A stretch of 64,000 nucleotides of DNA. It comes from Mesorhizobium jarvisii. Lineage in GTDB: Bacteria; Pseudomonadota; Alphaproteobacteria; Rhizobiales; Rhizobiaceae. The notes beneath the pieces were generated by a model. The model was not told the DNA's origin, made no database searches, and was given only the letters and a program-made list of their open reading frames with translations. The DNA is taken from contig NZ_QZXA01000009.1 in the NCBI RefSeq assembly GCF_003601985.1, forward strand, positions 62,001 to 126,000, written 5' to 3'. How positions within the stretch are numbered: position 1 is the first letter of the stretch; each line of letters opens with the position of its first letter. This document shows positions 9,313-18,018 of this stretch, in pieces. The translations under genes were made by a program, and so were the position numbers.

Positions 9313-10371
9313 ATGCGGACGATCTGGCTGAGCCTTCTGCTTTGCACGACCCTTGCGGCCGTCTCCGGTCAGGCCTTTGCGGACGAAAGCCGCGCCAGGC
9401 AGATCCTCGACCGTTTCGAGCATGCCAACCAGTGGCGCGACCATGTCATGGTGGCCGCCCATCGCGCAGGCAGTATGCAGGCCGGCAAGACGCTTTATGC
9501 GGAAAATTCGCTCGCCGCCGTCAAAGGCTCGATCGCCATGGGCGCCGAGATCGTCGAGGTCGACATCAGGCGCTCGAAGGACGGCGCGTTCGTCGTCATG
9601 CATGACAGCTGGCTCGACCGCACCACCACCTGCAACGGCGAGGTGGCAAAATACACGCTGGCCGAACTGAAGACCTGCCGCTTGGTGATCGAGGGCACCC
9701 GCGCCGTCACCGACGAGAGGGTTTCGACGCTGCGCGAGATGCTGCTGGCGACCAGGGACCGGATCCTGATCAATCTCGACAACAAGCTCGAAGTCGGCGA
9801 CCTGCCGGGCATGATCGCGGTGGCGCGCGATCTCGGCATGGCCGACCAGGTCATCGTCAAGGAGAACCTCTGGAACCAGACCAGGATTGCCACGGTGAAG
9901 GCCGCCATGGCCGCGATCGGCGGCGGCGTCCAGTTCATGCCGATCATCGCCGATGACGCGGTGCATGATGCCGGTTTCGCCGAAACGGTCGACCACGCCT
10001 TCTCGCCGCGCGCGATCGAGCTGATCAACTGGCGGGCTGGCGCCGAGACGCTGACCGAAACCGGCGGACCGCTGTTCAGCACGCGCATGCGCGCGGCCGC
10101 GGTGCGGGGCAACTGGCACATCTGGGCCGACACTTATGCCATCGTCAACAAGCCCGGCGGGTTTCTCGCAGGCGGCCGTGGCGACGAATTGGCGGTCCAG
10201 GCCAGCCTGCCGCGCGAAGCCTGGGGTTTCTGGGCCGATCGCGGCGCCACCATCATCCAGACCGACGAACCGAAGGCGGCCATCGATTGGCTGGCGGCGA
10301 ACGGTTACCGCGTGCCCTATGCCGGGACGGGCGAACGCATCGAACCCGCCGCGACCGCCAGCATCAATTGA
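9313..10371 (+). CDS. Secreted glycerophosphodiester phosphodiesterase family protein
   Basis: A 352-residue protein. A Sec signal peptide occupies residues 1-23 (MRTIWLSLLLCTTLAAVSG, cleavage near QAFA-DE). The GDPD barrel begins with VMVAAHRAGS, YAENSLAAVKGSIAMGAEIVEVDIRRSKDGAFVVMHD, which carries the catalytic histidines and the E-x-D metal ligands. It releases glycerol phosphate and alcohols from deacylated phospholipids in the periplasm. ATG 9313 follows AAGGAG and is the start that yields the signal peptide. Confidence 0.9.
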   Translation: MRTIWLSLLLCTTLAAVSGQAFADESRARQILDRFEHANQWRDHVMVAAHRAGSMQAGKTLYAENSLAAVKGSIAMGAEIVEVDIRRSKDGAFVVMHDSWLDRTTTCNGEVAKYTLAELKTCRLVIEGTRAVTDERVSTLREMLLATRDRILINLDNKLEVGDLPGMIAVARDLGMADQVIVKENLWNQTRIATVKAAMAAIGGGVQFMPIIADDAVHDAGFAETVDHAFSPRAIELINWRAGAETLTETGGPLFSTRMRAAAVRGNWHIWADTYAIVNKPGGFLAGGRGDELAVQASLPREAWGFWADRGATIIQTDEPKAAIDWLAANGYRVPYAGTGERIEPAATASIN

Positions 10372-10458
10372 TTTGCCGGGATCGGCATCCCTGACTGGTT
10401 GTCGCAGGCTGGCCTCTCCTGACGGAACGGTGTCAGCGAGAAGCCGTTATGCCAAGGC

Positions 10459-11841
10459 ATGACCGACACCATCGTTTCCAAGCCCCGCGCCACCTATGCC
10501 GCCACTGTCGCCGCGACCAGTCTCGGGTTCGTGGTGGTGCAGCTCGATGTCTCCATCGTCAATCTCGCCCTCAACAGGATCGGCGCTGCACTTTCGATGG
10601 GCATAGGCGGCCTGCAATGGGTGGTCGATGCCTACACGCTTGCCTTCGCCTCGTTGTTGCTAGCCGGCGGTGCGCTCGGCGACAGGATCGGCGCCCGCCG
10701 GGTGTTCGTCGGCGGCATGGCGCTGTTCAGCATCGCCTCGCTGGTCTGTGGCCTGGCAGGGAGCCCTTGGGTGCTGATCGCGGCGCGCGCCGTGCAAGGC
10801 GCGGGTGCGGCTTTGCTGATGCCGTGTTCGCTGGCGCTGCTCAACCGTGCCTACGCTTCGGACAAGGCGCGCCGCGCGCGGGCCGTCGGCCTGTGGACGG
10901 CGGCAGGCGGTGTTGCGCTTTCGGCCGGGCCGGTGCTCGGCGGCTTCATGGTCGGGTCGCTCGGCTGGGCAAGCATCTTCCTGGTCAACCTGCCCATCGG
11001 CGCGCTTGCCATCTGGATGGCCTACCAGTTTCTACGCGAAACGCCGCTGAAGGCTGAAAAGCCGCCGATCGACTGGGCCGGGCAGGGGCTTGTCGTGCTG
11101 ACGCTGTTTTCGCTGACCGGCGCCTTCATCGAAACCGGCTCGTCCGGTTGGGCTTCATTGCCGGTTATCGGCGGACTGGCCGTGGCTGCAGTGGCCGGAA
11201 GCCTGTTCCTGCTGGTCGAGAGCCGGACCAAGGCGCCGATGTTTCCACTGAAGCTATTTGCCAGCCGCGTGCCGGCGGCGACCAGCCTCGTTGGACTGGC
11301 GGTCAATCTGACGCTCTACGGCACGATTTTCATGCTCAGCCTCTATTTCCAGCAGGAAAGGCATTTTTCGCCTGAAATGACCGGGCTCGCCTTCCTGCCG
11401 TTCATGGCGGCGGTCACCGTGTCGAACATTGCCGCCGGACGCATCGCCGCGACGTATGGCCCTCGGTTGCCGATGGCGATCGGCCTGCTTATCGGCGCGG
11501 CCGGTTTCGGCCTGATGGCGCTGATCCAGGCCGACACCTCTTATCTGTCGCTGCTGTGGCGGCTGCTGTTTCTGCCGGTCGGCATCGGTCTTGCGGTGCC
11601 CGCCATGACCACGGCGTTGCTGTCGTCCGTGCCGACGGCAATGTCGGGAACAGCCTCGGGCGTGCTCAACACGGTGCGCCAGTCGGGTGGGGCGATCGGC
11701 GTCGCGCTGTTCGGCTCCGCTTTGGCGCTGGGCACGATCCAGGGCATGCAGCTTGCTTTCCTCGCCTCCGCGCTCGCCGTGGCGTTCTCGGCGCTCTGCG
11801 CCTTCCTGTTCATCCGCGACGCGGATCATTCCGCAGGATAG
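10459..11841 (+). CDS. MFS drug-type exporter, DHA2 family (14 helices)
   Basis: A 460-residue inner-membrane protein with 14 predicted hydrophobic segments. Motif A is seen as GGALGDRIGARRVF and motif C as WTAAGGVALSAGPVLGG. The opening VVQLDVSIVNLALNRIG is the D1 signature of the DHA2 drug:proton antiporters. Substrate is not predictable. It is a stand-alone gene that ends at the bidirectional terminator shared with rpsI. Confidence 0.9.
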   Translation: MTDTIVSKPRATYAATVAATSLGFVVVQLDVSIVNLALNRIGAALSMGIGGLQWVVDAYTLAFASLLLAGGALGDRIGARRVFVGGMALFSIASLVCGLAGSPWVLIAARAVQGAGAALLMPCSLALLNRAYASDKARRARAVGLWTAAGGVALSAGPVLGGFMVGSLGWASIFLVNLPIGALAIWMAYQFLRETPLKAEKPPIDWAGQGLVVLTLFSLTGAFIETGSSGWASLPVIGGLAVAAVAGSLFLLVESRTKAPMFPLKLFASRVPAATSLVGLAVNLTLYGTIFMLSLYFQQERHFSPEMTGLAFLPFMAAVTVSNIAAGRIAATYGPRLPMAIGLLIGAAGFGLMALIQADTSYLSLLWRLLFLPVGIGLAVPAMTTALLSSVPTAMSGTASGVLNTVRQSGGAIGVALFGSALALGTIQGMQLAFLASALAVAFSALCAFLFIRDADHSAG

Positions 11842-11856
11842 GGATTCGCAATGCAA

Positions 11857-11880
11857 AAAGGCCGCCCGGAGGCGGCCTTT
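11857..11880. terminator. Bidirectional rho-independent terminator between MFS gene and rpsI
   Basis: A perfect 10-base stem AAAGGCCGCC / GGCGGCCTTT with loop CGGA. The A tract on one side and T tract on the other let it end both the rightward MFS transcript and the leftward rplM-rpsI transcript. Confidence 0.85.
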
Positions 11881-11903
11881 CGATTGCCCAAACTGCGGAG
11901 CGC

Positions 11904-12386
11904 TTAGCGCTTCGAGAACTGGAAGGAGCGGCGGGCCTTCGCCTTGCCGTACTTCTTGCGCTCGACGACGCGGCTGTCGCGGGTCAGGAAGCCGCCCTTC
12001 TTGAGCACGGCGCGCAGCGCCGGCTCGTAGTAGGTCAGCGCCTTGGAGATGCCGTGACGCACCGCGCCGGCCTGGCCGGAGAGGCCGCCGCCGACGACGG
12101 TGGCGACGATGTCATACTGGCCCGAACGGTTGGAGGCGATGATCGGCTGGTTGAGGATCATCTGCAGGACCGGACGCGCGAAATAGGTCGCGAATTCCTT
12201 GTCGTTGACGACGATCTTGCCGGAACCCGGCTTCACCCAGACGCGCGCAATGGCGTTCTTGCGCTTGCCGGTGGCATAGGCGCGGCCCGACTTGTCGAGC
12301 TTCTGGACGTGGACGGGTGCCGCGGCCTGCGTATTGGTGTTGCCGGTGGCGGCGCCCAGTTCTGCGAGCGAGGAAAGCTCAGCCAT
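11904..12386 (-). CDS. rpsI: 30S ribosomal protein S9
   Basis: A 160-residue protein with the S9 core GRAYATGKRKNAIARVWVKPGSGKIVVND and the invariant C-terminus KARRSFQFSKR, which reaches the ribosomal P site. The N-terminal extension (about 35 residues, Ala/Pro-rich) is usual in alphaproteobacteria. The start lies 1 base after the rplM stop, so the two are co-translated. Confidence 0.97.
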   Translation of the reverse strand: MAELSSLAELGAATGNTNTQAAAPVHVQKLDKSGRAYATGKRKNAIARVWVKPGSGKIVVNDKEFATYFARPVLQMILNQPIIASNRSGQYDIVATVVGGGLSGQAGAVRHGISKALTYYEPALRAVLKKGGFLTRDSRVVERKKYGKAKARRSFQFSKR

Positions 12387-12387
12387 C

Positions 12388-12852
12388 TTATGCGACCTTC
12401 TTGTTCTTGGAATTCAGCTTGGCCACGTCGAGGACTTCTGGCTGCTGGGCGACATGCGGATGCTCGGCGCCTGCATAGACGCGCAGGTTCTTCATCTGGC
12501 GACGGCCGAGCGGACCACGCGGGACCATGCGCTCAACGGCCTTCTCGACGACGCGCTCGGGGAAGCGACCCTCGAGCAGCTGGCGCGCGGTGCGCTCCTT
12601 GATGCCGCCGGGGTGGCCGGTATGCCAGTAATAGACCTTGTCGGTGAACTTCTTGCCGGTGAACACCACCTTGTCGGCATTGATGACGATGACATTGTCG
12701 CCGTCGTCGACATGTGGGGTGAAGGTCGGCTTGTGCTTGCCGCGAAGATGATTGGCGATGACAGTGGCGAGACGGCCGACGACGAGACCCTCGGCGTCGA
12801 TCAGGATCCACTTCTTCACCACATCCGCAGGCTTCTGCGAAAAGGTTGTCAT
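12388..12852 (-). CDS. rplM: 50S ribosomal protein L13
   Basis: A 154-residue protein, one of the first to bind 23S rRNA. Recognised from KKWILIDAEGLVVGRLAT, GKHKPTFTPHVDDGDNVIVINADKV and AVERMVPRGPLGRRQMKNLRVYAGAEHPH. First gene of the rplM-rpsI operon, driven by the promoter at 12975-13003. Confidence 0.97.
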   Translation of the reverse strand: MTTFSQKPADVVKKWILIDAEGLVVGRLATVIANHLRGKHKPTFTPHVDDGDNVIVINADKVVFTGKKFTDKVYYWHTGHPGGIKERTARQLLEGRFPERVVEKAVERMVPRGPLGRRQMKNLRVYAGAEHPHVAQQPEVLDVAKLNSKNKKVA

Positions 12853-12943
12853 GTTTTCTGCTCTCGGTTTTGACCTTCAAAGAGAAGGCGTTTCTTGTTG
12901 CTTGGATTGGCGAAGACGCTTGCCCGCCGCCAATAACAAAACG

Positions 12944-12961
12944 GCGGCCTTTGCGGGCCGC
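12944..12961 (-). promoter_or_regulatory. Hairpin in the rplM leader, possible attenuator
   Basis: GCGGCC / GGCCGC, a 6-base GC stem with a 6-base loop, followed on the transcript strand by CGTTTTGTTATT. It lies in the roughly 115-base leader between the promoter and rplM. L13 is known to autoregulate its operon in other bacteria; that this hairpin serves the purpose is inference. Confidence 0.35.
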
Positions 12962-12974
12962 TGCTTCGTGAGGG

Positions 12975-13003
12975 CTTATAGGCGACGGGGAATTGCGCGT
13001 CAA
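12975..13003 (-). promoter_or_regulatory. Sigma-70 type promoter of rplM-rpsI
   Basis: On the minus strand, -35 TTGACG (13003-12998), 17-base spacer, -10 TATAAG (12980-12975). This is close to consensus with ideal spacing, as expected for a ribosomal protein operon. Confidence 0.75.
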
Positions 13004-13065
13004 GCCGATCAAAAAGCCATCCAGCGAAGAAACGGAAGTAAAAACAATAGCTTAGTAAAAAGGTA

Positions 13066-13530
13066 TTATTTTACCACATCGCCGGTGCGCTTCGGTGGGA
13101 TCGAATAGGTGCCGGTGGCGTGCGCGATCGTGTGTGCTTGCGGGCCGGCGACGATGTCGATGTCGAACACCATCAGGCTCTTTCCCAGCTTCAGGATGCG
13201 GCAATGGCCATCGATCGGCCCGGCCTCGGCCTTGCGCACGAAGTTGATGTCGAGGTTAACCGTCACGGACAGCGCATCCGGCCCGGCATGGGAAAGCACG
13301 CAGACATAGCCGCCAATGTCGGCCAGCGTGAACAGCGATGGACCGGACACCGTGCCGCCCGGACGCAAATGCCGCTCGCCGGCATTGAGCCGCACGGTGC
13401 AGCCGCCTGGGAAAACGTCGATGGCCTCATAATATTTGAACTGCTCGTTGAGCTGGGGATAGACGGTTTCCATCAGCACATTGACTTGTGCTGCCGTCAG
13501 CATCGGCTTGAGGTTGGTCTGGGCGGGCAT
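13066..13530 (-). CDS. PaaI-family hotdog thioesterase
   Basis: A 154-residue single-domain hotdog protein. The pattern LRPGGTVSGPSLFTLADIGGYVCVLS gives the central helix with its acidic residue, followed by TVNLDINFVRKAEAGPIDGHCRILKLGKSLMVFDIDI. It would hydrolyse an acyl-CoA. It is divergent from an enoyl-CoA hydratase, suggesting a shared fatty or aromatic acid role. An AT-rich stretch with a weak GGTA/TACC hairpin and five T residues follows the stop on its strand. Confidence 0.85.
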   Translation of the reverse strand: MPAQTNLKPMLTAAQVNVLMETVYPQLNEQFKYYEAIDVFPGGCTVRLNAGERHLRPGGTVSGPSLFTLADIGGYVCVLSHAGPDALSVTVNLDINFVRKAEAGPIDGHCRILKLGKSLMVFDIDIVAGPQAHTIAHATGTYSIPPKRTGDVVK

Positions 13531-13685
13531 GTCGGTCTCTCGCTTTTACGCCAAGCCTGTATGAACGCGGCAGGGCGTTGCTGGCAACATCTTCGGCCTT
13601 CTGGCGCAAGCGATGGGTGTTGGATGAAAGCCGATCCGATATTAGATAGTCCGTAAGCCCGACCGGAATCGCGGAGACCTTAGCC

Positions 13686-14507
13686 ATGGCCGAAATACTT
13701 GCCATCAAGCCTGTTGCTGCCGAGGGGCCGGTCACGACCAGGCTGGACAAGGGCGTGCTGCGGCTCACCCTCGCCAATCCCCCGGCCAATGCTCTGTCGC
13801 TAGCGGTAATGGCGGCGCTGACGGCGGAGCTCGACCGCGCCAGGGCTGACAAGGCGGTTCGTGTCATCATCCTGTCGGCGGCCGGGAAAGTGTTCTGTGC
13901 CGGCCATGATCTCAAGGAAATGACCGCGCGCCGCGCCGACGCCGATCGCGGCAAGGCTTTCTTCGAAGAGACATTCGCCGCTTGCGCCCAGCTGATGCAG
14001 GCGATCGTGCGCCATCCCGTGCCGGTCATCGCAGAAGTCGACGGCCTGGCGACGGCCGCCGGCCTGCAGCTCGTCGCCAGCTGCGACCTGGCGATCGCCT
14101 CGCATGAGGCGACCTTCTGCACGCCGGGCGTCAATATCGGCCTGTTCTGCTCGACGCCGATGGTGGCGCTGTCGCGCAACGTCTCGCGCAAGCAGGCGAT
14201 GGAGATGCTGCTGACCGGCGAGACGATCGACGCGGCAACCGCCAAGGAGTTCGGCCTGGTCAACCGCGTCGTGCCGCGCGAATACCTGAATCAGATCGTC
14301 ACCAAATACGCGCAAACCATTGCTTCCAAATCATCTTTGGTGGTCAAGACCGGCAAGGAGGCCTTTTACGCGCAAGCCGAAATGGGCCTGGCGGACGCCT
14401 ATGCCCATACCGGCCGCGTCATGGTGGAGAACATGTTGGCGCGGGACGCCGAGGAAGGCATCGGCGCCTTCATCGGCAAGCGCAAGCCGGAATGGGCGGA
14501 CGAGTAG
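13686..14507 (+). CDS. Enoyl-CoA hydratase/isomerase family protein
   Basis: A 273-residue crotonase-fold enzyme. The oxyanion-hole segments are KVFCAGHDLKEM (about residues 67-78) and ATAAGLQLVASCDLAIAS. The CTPGVNIGLFCSTPMVALSRNV block fits the ECHDC3-like subgroup. The canonical glutamates of true hydratases (GxxPGxGG) are not seen, so the actual reaction is open. It begins a rightward run with the VOC, ATPase and CoA-binding genes. Confidence 0.85.
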   Translation: MAEILAIKPVAAEGPVTTRLDKGVLRLTLANPPANALSLAVMAALTAELDRARADKAVRVIILSAAGKVFCAGHDLKEMTARRADADRGKAFFEETFAACAQLMQAIVRHPVPVIAEVDGLATAAGLQLVASCDLAIASHEATFCTPGVNIGLFCSTPMVALSRNVSRKQAMEMLLTGETIDAATAKEFGLVNRVVPREYLNQIVTKYAQTIASKSSLVVKTGKEAFYAQAEMGLADAYAHTGRVMVENMLARDAEEGIGAFIGKRKPEWADE

Positions 14508-14509
14508 CC

Positions 14510-14932
14510 GTGGAGCCGCGCATCTCCATCGTCACCATCGCCACGGACGATCTCGATCGCGCCGTGCGCTTCTACGAAGCCATGGGTCTGCAACGGCATG
14601 CCGCGATCACCGACGGCGTCGCCTTCTTCCAGATGGGCGGGGTCATTCTCGGGCTGTTCCCGCGCGCCAGTGCCGAGGCGGATTCCGGCATTACATTCGC
14701 CGGAGCGCCGTCCGCCGTCTATCTCGCCTACAACACCCGCTCCGACGCCGAGGTCGACGAGGTGCTCGCCATGGCCGAGAAAGCCGGCGGCCGTATCGTC
14801 AAGCCGGCCGGCCGCGCCTTCTGGGGTGGCTGGTACGGCTATTTCGCCGATGCGGACGGGCACGTCTGGGAAGTGGCGCACAATCCGGCCTTTCCGATCG
14901 CGCAAGACGGCACGATTTCGTTGCCCGGGTGA
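14510..14932 (+). CDS. VOC family (glyoxalase/bleomycin resistance) protein
   Basis: A 140-residue vicinal oxygen chelate protein with two beta-alpha-beta-beta-beta modules: ISIVTIATDDLDRAVRFYEAMGL at the start, and FWGGWYGYFADADGHVWEVAHNP at the end, which gives the last metal-ligand glutamate. GTG 14510 is chosen because the fold begins directly after it and it clears the upstream stop. An ATG at 14492 would overlap the hydratase gene by 16 bases. Function is unknown. The stop overlaps the next start (TGATG). Confidence 0.8.
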   Translation: MEPRISIVTIATDDLDRAVRFYEAMGLQRHAAITDGVAFFQMGGVILGLFPRASAEADSGITFAGAPSAVYLAYNTRSDAEVDEVLAMAEKAGGRIVKPAGRAFWGGWYGYFADADGHVWEVAHNPAFPIAQDGTISLPG

Positions 14933-15708
14933 TGGCTTACCGCAAACAGCTGACGCGGCTCAAGGCACCATACCTCAAGCGCATCCTGCTTGAACCAGCG
15001 CGGGTCGCGGACTGGGAAAAATATCCCTGGAACCTGCCGCTGTTTCGCGGCCGTGACTTCGAACTTGAATTCACCACGCCGATCACCATCATCGTCGGTG
15101 AGAACGGGACCGGCAAATCGACGCTGCTGGAAGCGATTGGTGCTTTGGCCGGCTATGACGAGGCCGGCGGCGGCAAGGGTTACCGCCCTGTCGACCACTC
15201 TCGTGCCATCGACAAGAGCGGTGCCGAACTGGCCGACAATTTTCGTTGCCACTGGCTGCCGAAGGTTACCGCGGGTTGGTTCTTCCGCGCCGAATCCTTC
15301 TATTCCGTTGCCCGTTACCTCGACGAGGCAGCTAGGGAATCGGGCGGGACGCCGCCGGATTTCCTGTCCTGGTCGCATGGCGAGGGTTTCATCCGCTTCT
15401 TCGAGGAGCGCTGCCGCAGGCAAGGCATCTACATCCTCGACGAGCCCGAGAGCGCGCTTTCGCCGTCGCGCCAGATCGAGCTGCTGAAGATGCTGCGGCG
15501 CATGGACCAGTCCGGCACCGCGCAGGTGATCATGGCGACGCACTCGCCATTGTTGATGGCTTGTCCCGGCGCGCGGCTGTTCCGCATCAGCCGCTTCGGG
15601 CTCGAGCCCGCCGACTTTCGTGATACGGACCACTTCCGCATGTTGCGCGATTTCAGCAACGACCCGGATGGTTTTCTCGCCGAGGCGTTGTATGAGGACG
15701 AGGCATGA
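14932..15708 (+). CDS. AAA family ATPase, short RecF/ABC-type ATPase
   Basis: A 258-residue stand-alone ATPase. Walker A is IIVGENGTGKSTLLEAIG at about residues 53-70. Walker B is IYILDEPESALSPSRQIELL at about 166-185, followed by the switch IMATHSPLLMACPGARL. The signature region reads SWSHGEGFIRFF. This is the plain YbjD/COG3910 class, with no coiled coil and no nuclease (TOPRIM) domain. The role is unknown. It is coupled on both sides (TGATG, ATGA) with the VOC and CoA-binding genes. Confidence 0.8.
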   Translation: MAYRKQLTRLKAPYLKRILLEPARVADWEKYPWNLPLFRGRDFELEFTTPITIIVGENGTGKSTLLEAIGALAGYDEAGGGKGYRPVDHSRAIDKSGAELADNFRCHWLPKVTAGWFFRAESFYSVARYLDEAARESGGTPPDFLSWSHGEGFIRFFEERCRRQGIYILDEPESALSPSRQIELLKMLRRMDQSGTAQVIMATHSPLLMACPGARLFRISRFGLEPADFRDTDHFRMLRDFSNDPDGFLAEALYEDEA

Positions 15709-16226
15709 ATCACGATAGCTACGACAACACCTACATCGCCGGCATCCTCAATTCGGTGAAGACCATCGCCATGGTCGGCGCGTCGGCCAATGACGTCAGG
15801 CCGAGCTATTTCGTGCTGAAATACCTGCTGGCCAAGGGCTTTTCGGTGTTTCCGGTCAATCCGGGCCAGGCCGGCAAGGAAATCCTCGGCCGGATGACCT
15901 ATGCCAGTCTGGCCGATATTCCGGAGCCGATCGATATGGTCGACATCTTCCGCGCCGCGACCGCGGTGCCGGGCATCGTCGACGAGGTATTGCGGCTCGA
16001 TCCCTTGCCGAAAGTCATCTGGATGCAGCTCGGTGTGCGCCATGACGAGGCCGCCGCTCGCGCCGAGGCCGCCGGCATCAAGGTGGTGATGAACCGCTGC
16101 CCCAAGATCGAATACGGCAAGCTCTCCGGCGAGATCGGCTGGACCGGTGTCAATTCCGGGGTGCTGTCGTCCAAGAAGCCGCTGATGCGCCAGGGCTTCC
16201 AGAGTTTCGGCGTGCGTCAGAAATAG
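15705..16226 (+). CDS. CoA-binding domain protein (YccU family)
   Basis: A 173-residue Rossmann-fold protein similar to the CoA-binding part of succinyl-CoA synthetase alpha: KTIAMVGASANDVRPSYFVLKYLLAKGFSVFPVNPG, then DMVDIFR and VIWMQLGVRHDEAAARAEAAGIKVVMNRCPKIEYG. It would bind CoA or an acyl-CoA, but there is no catalytic domain. It overlaps the ATPase gene by 4 bases (ATGA). Confidence 0.88.
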   Translation: MNHDSYDNTYIAGILNSVKTIAMVGASANDVRPSYFVLKYLLAKGFSVFPVNPGQAGKEILGRMTYASLADIPEPIDMVDIFRAATAVPGIVDEVLRLDPLPKVIWMQLGVRHDEAAARAEAAGIKVVMNRCPKIEYGKLSGEIGWTGVNSGVLSSKKPLMRQGFQSFGVRQK

Positions 16227-16386
16227 GCCGCGAGCGAGAAGCGCAAAATTATTCCGGCTAGCGCCGTATTTTCCTGCAGCTTGGTCGAAGGTCCCACGCC
16301 GAAGGGTATTTTCTTCTTTGCATTCCATGCCCGGCTTCGCCAAGAATGCTCGGCGATTTTCAGAAGGTTCTCGAGGGAGGTTTTAA

Positions 16387-17667
16387 GTGACCCGTACGCC
16401 CGGTTTCAACACGCTCGCCGTCCATGCCGGCGCCAAGCCCGATCCGGCCACCGGCGCGCGCGCCACGCCGATCTACCAGACGACCTCCTTCGTCTTCGAT
16501 GATGCCGACCACGCCGCGTCCCTGTTCGGCCTGAAGGCGTTTGGCAACATCTACACCCGTATCATGAACCCGACGCAGGCCGTGCTCGAGGAGCGCGTCG
16601 CCGCACTCGAAGGCGGCACGGCTGCCCTCGCGGTCGCATCCGGCCACGCCGCGCAGGTCATCGTCTTCCACAATCTGATGCAGCCGGGCGACAATTTCGT
16701 CGCCGCGACAAGGCTCTATGGCGGCTCGATCAACCAGTTCGGTCATGCCTTCAAGAATTATGGCTGGGAAGTGCGCTGGGCCGACACCAACGACATCTCG
16801 ACCTTCGAGAGCCAGATCGACGACAGGACCAAGGCGATCTTCATCGAGAGCCTGGCCAATCCGGGCGGCACTTTCGTCGACATCGAGAAGATCGGCGACA
16901 TCGCCCGCAAGCATGGCTTGCCGCTCATCGTCGACAACACGCTGGCCTCGCCCTATCTGATCCGTCCGATCGAGCACGGCGCCGATATCGTCGTGCATTC
17001 GCTGACCAAGTTCATCGGCGGCCATGGCAATTCGATCGGCGGCGTCATTGTCGATGGTGGCACCTTCGACTGGTCGAAGTCGGGCAAGTACCCGATGCTG
17101 TCGGAACCGCGCCCCGAATATGGCGGCCTCGTCCTGCACGAAACCTTCGGCAATTTCGCTTTCGCCATCGCTGCGCGCGTGCTTGGCCTGCGCGATCTCG
17201 GCCCGGCGATCTCGCCCTTCAACGCCTTCCTCATCCTGACTGGCCTGGAAACCTTGCCGCTGCGCATGCAGCGTCACTGCGACAACGCCGTCACGGTCGC
17301 CGGCTGGCTGTCCAACCACCCCAAGGTCGCCTGGGTGAACTACCCCGGCCTGCCCAGCGACAAGAACAACGCGCTGCAGAAGAAATACTCACCGCTGGGC
17401 GCCGGCGCCGTCTTCACCTTCGGCCTCAAGGGCGGCTACGAGGCCGGCGTCAAATTCGTCGAGGCGCTGGAACTGTTCTCGCATCTGGCCAATGTCGGCG
17501 ACACCAAGTCGCTGGTCATCCATCCAGCGTCAACCACGCACCGCCAGCTCTCCGACGAGCAGAAGGTCAAGGCCGGCGCCGGCCCGGACACCGTGCGGCT
17601 TTCGATCGGCATCGAGGACGTCACCGATATTGTCGCCGACCTCGAACAGGCACTCGCCAAGGTCTGA
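16387..17667 (+). CDS. metZ: O-acetylhomoserine sulfhydrylase / aminocarboxypropyltransferase
   Basis: A 426-residue PLP enzyme that makes homocysteine from O-acetyl- or O-succinylhomoserine and sulfide. Visible are TLAVHAGAKPDPATGARATPIYQTTSFVF, the PLP pocket ASGHAAQ, and the lysine site VHSLTKFIGGHGNSIGG at about residues 202-218. The GTG start at 16387 follows GAGGGAGG. A 160-base leader precedes it; no SAM-II riboswitch could be recognised there. The metY name would also be acceptable. Confidence 0.93.
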   Translation: MTRTPGFNTLAVHAGAKPDPATGARATPIYQTTSFVFDDADHAASLFGLKAFGNIYTRIMNPTQAVLEERVAALEGGTAALAVASGHAAQVIVFHNLMQPGDNFVAATRLYGGSINQFGHAFKNYGWEVRWADTNDISTFESQIDDRTKAIFIESLANPGGTFVDIEKIGDIARKHGLPLIVDNTLASPYLIRPIEHGADIVVHSLTKFIGGHGNSIGGVIVDGGTFDWSKSGKYPMLSEPRPEYGGLVLHETFGNFAFAIAARVLGLRDLGPAISPFNAFLILTGLETLPLRMQRHCDNAVTVAGWLSNHPKVAWVNYPGLPSDKNNALQKKYSPLGAGAVFTFGLKGGYEAGVKFVEALELFSHLANVGDTKSLVIHPASTTHRQLSDEQKVKAGAGPDTVRLSIGIEDVTDIVADLEQALAKV

Positions 17668-17673
17668 TTGCTG

Positions 17674-18018
17674 ATGGCCGCTTTTCTTTCCGTCGACACC
17701 AAGAGCGTCGAACCCGAATCCGGCGCGCCCGCGCCGGATCGCCTGATCTCGGGCGATCCAAAATTCCGCACCTGGAACGTCGAGGAGCGGGACGGCGGCC
17801 TCTATGCCGGCATCTGGGAATCGACTCCCGGCAAATGGCGCATCGTTTATGACGAATGGGAATTCTGCCACATCCTGTCCGGCGTTTCGGTGATCGCGCA
17901 AGACGGTGGGCAAGCGCGCACGGTCAAGTCGGGTGACAGTTTCGTGCTGAGGCCGGGCTTCAAGGGCAGCTGGGAAGTGCTTGAAACCACCCGCAAGGAG
18001 TATGTGATCAAGCTGTGA
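17674..18018 (+). CDS. Cupin domain protein (cupin_3/DUF861 type)
   Basis: A 114-residue single cupin. The glycine-rich barrel contains VEERDGGLYAGIWESTPGKWRIVYDEWEFCHILSG and SGDSFVLRPGFKGSWEVLETTRKEYVI. The usual metal histidines are mostly missing (only one, in FCHIL). It lies 6 bases after metZ and is probably co-transcribed. Related proteins include ureidoglycine aminohydrolase-like cupins, but no activity can be assigned. Confidence 0.85.
   Translation: MAAFLSVDTKSVEPESGAPAPDRLISGDPKFRTWNVEERDGGLYAGIWESTPGKWRIVYDEWEFCHILSGVSVIAQDGGQARTVKSGDSFVLRPGFKGSWEVLETTRKEYVIKL

Noticed and set aside
16227..16386. SAM-II riboswitch before metZ
   Set aside because: This riboswitch is common before alphaproteobacterial metA/metZ genes, but neither the GATTTAA segment nor the late GCTAAAAAGG-type segment nor the matching pseudoknot stem could be found.
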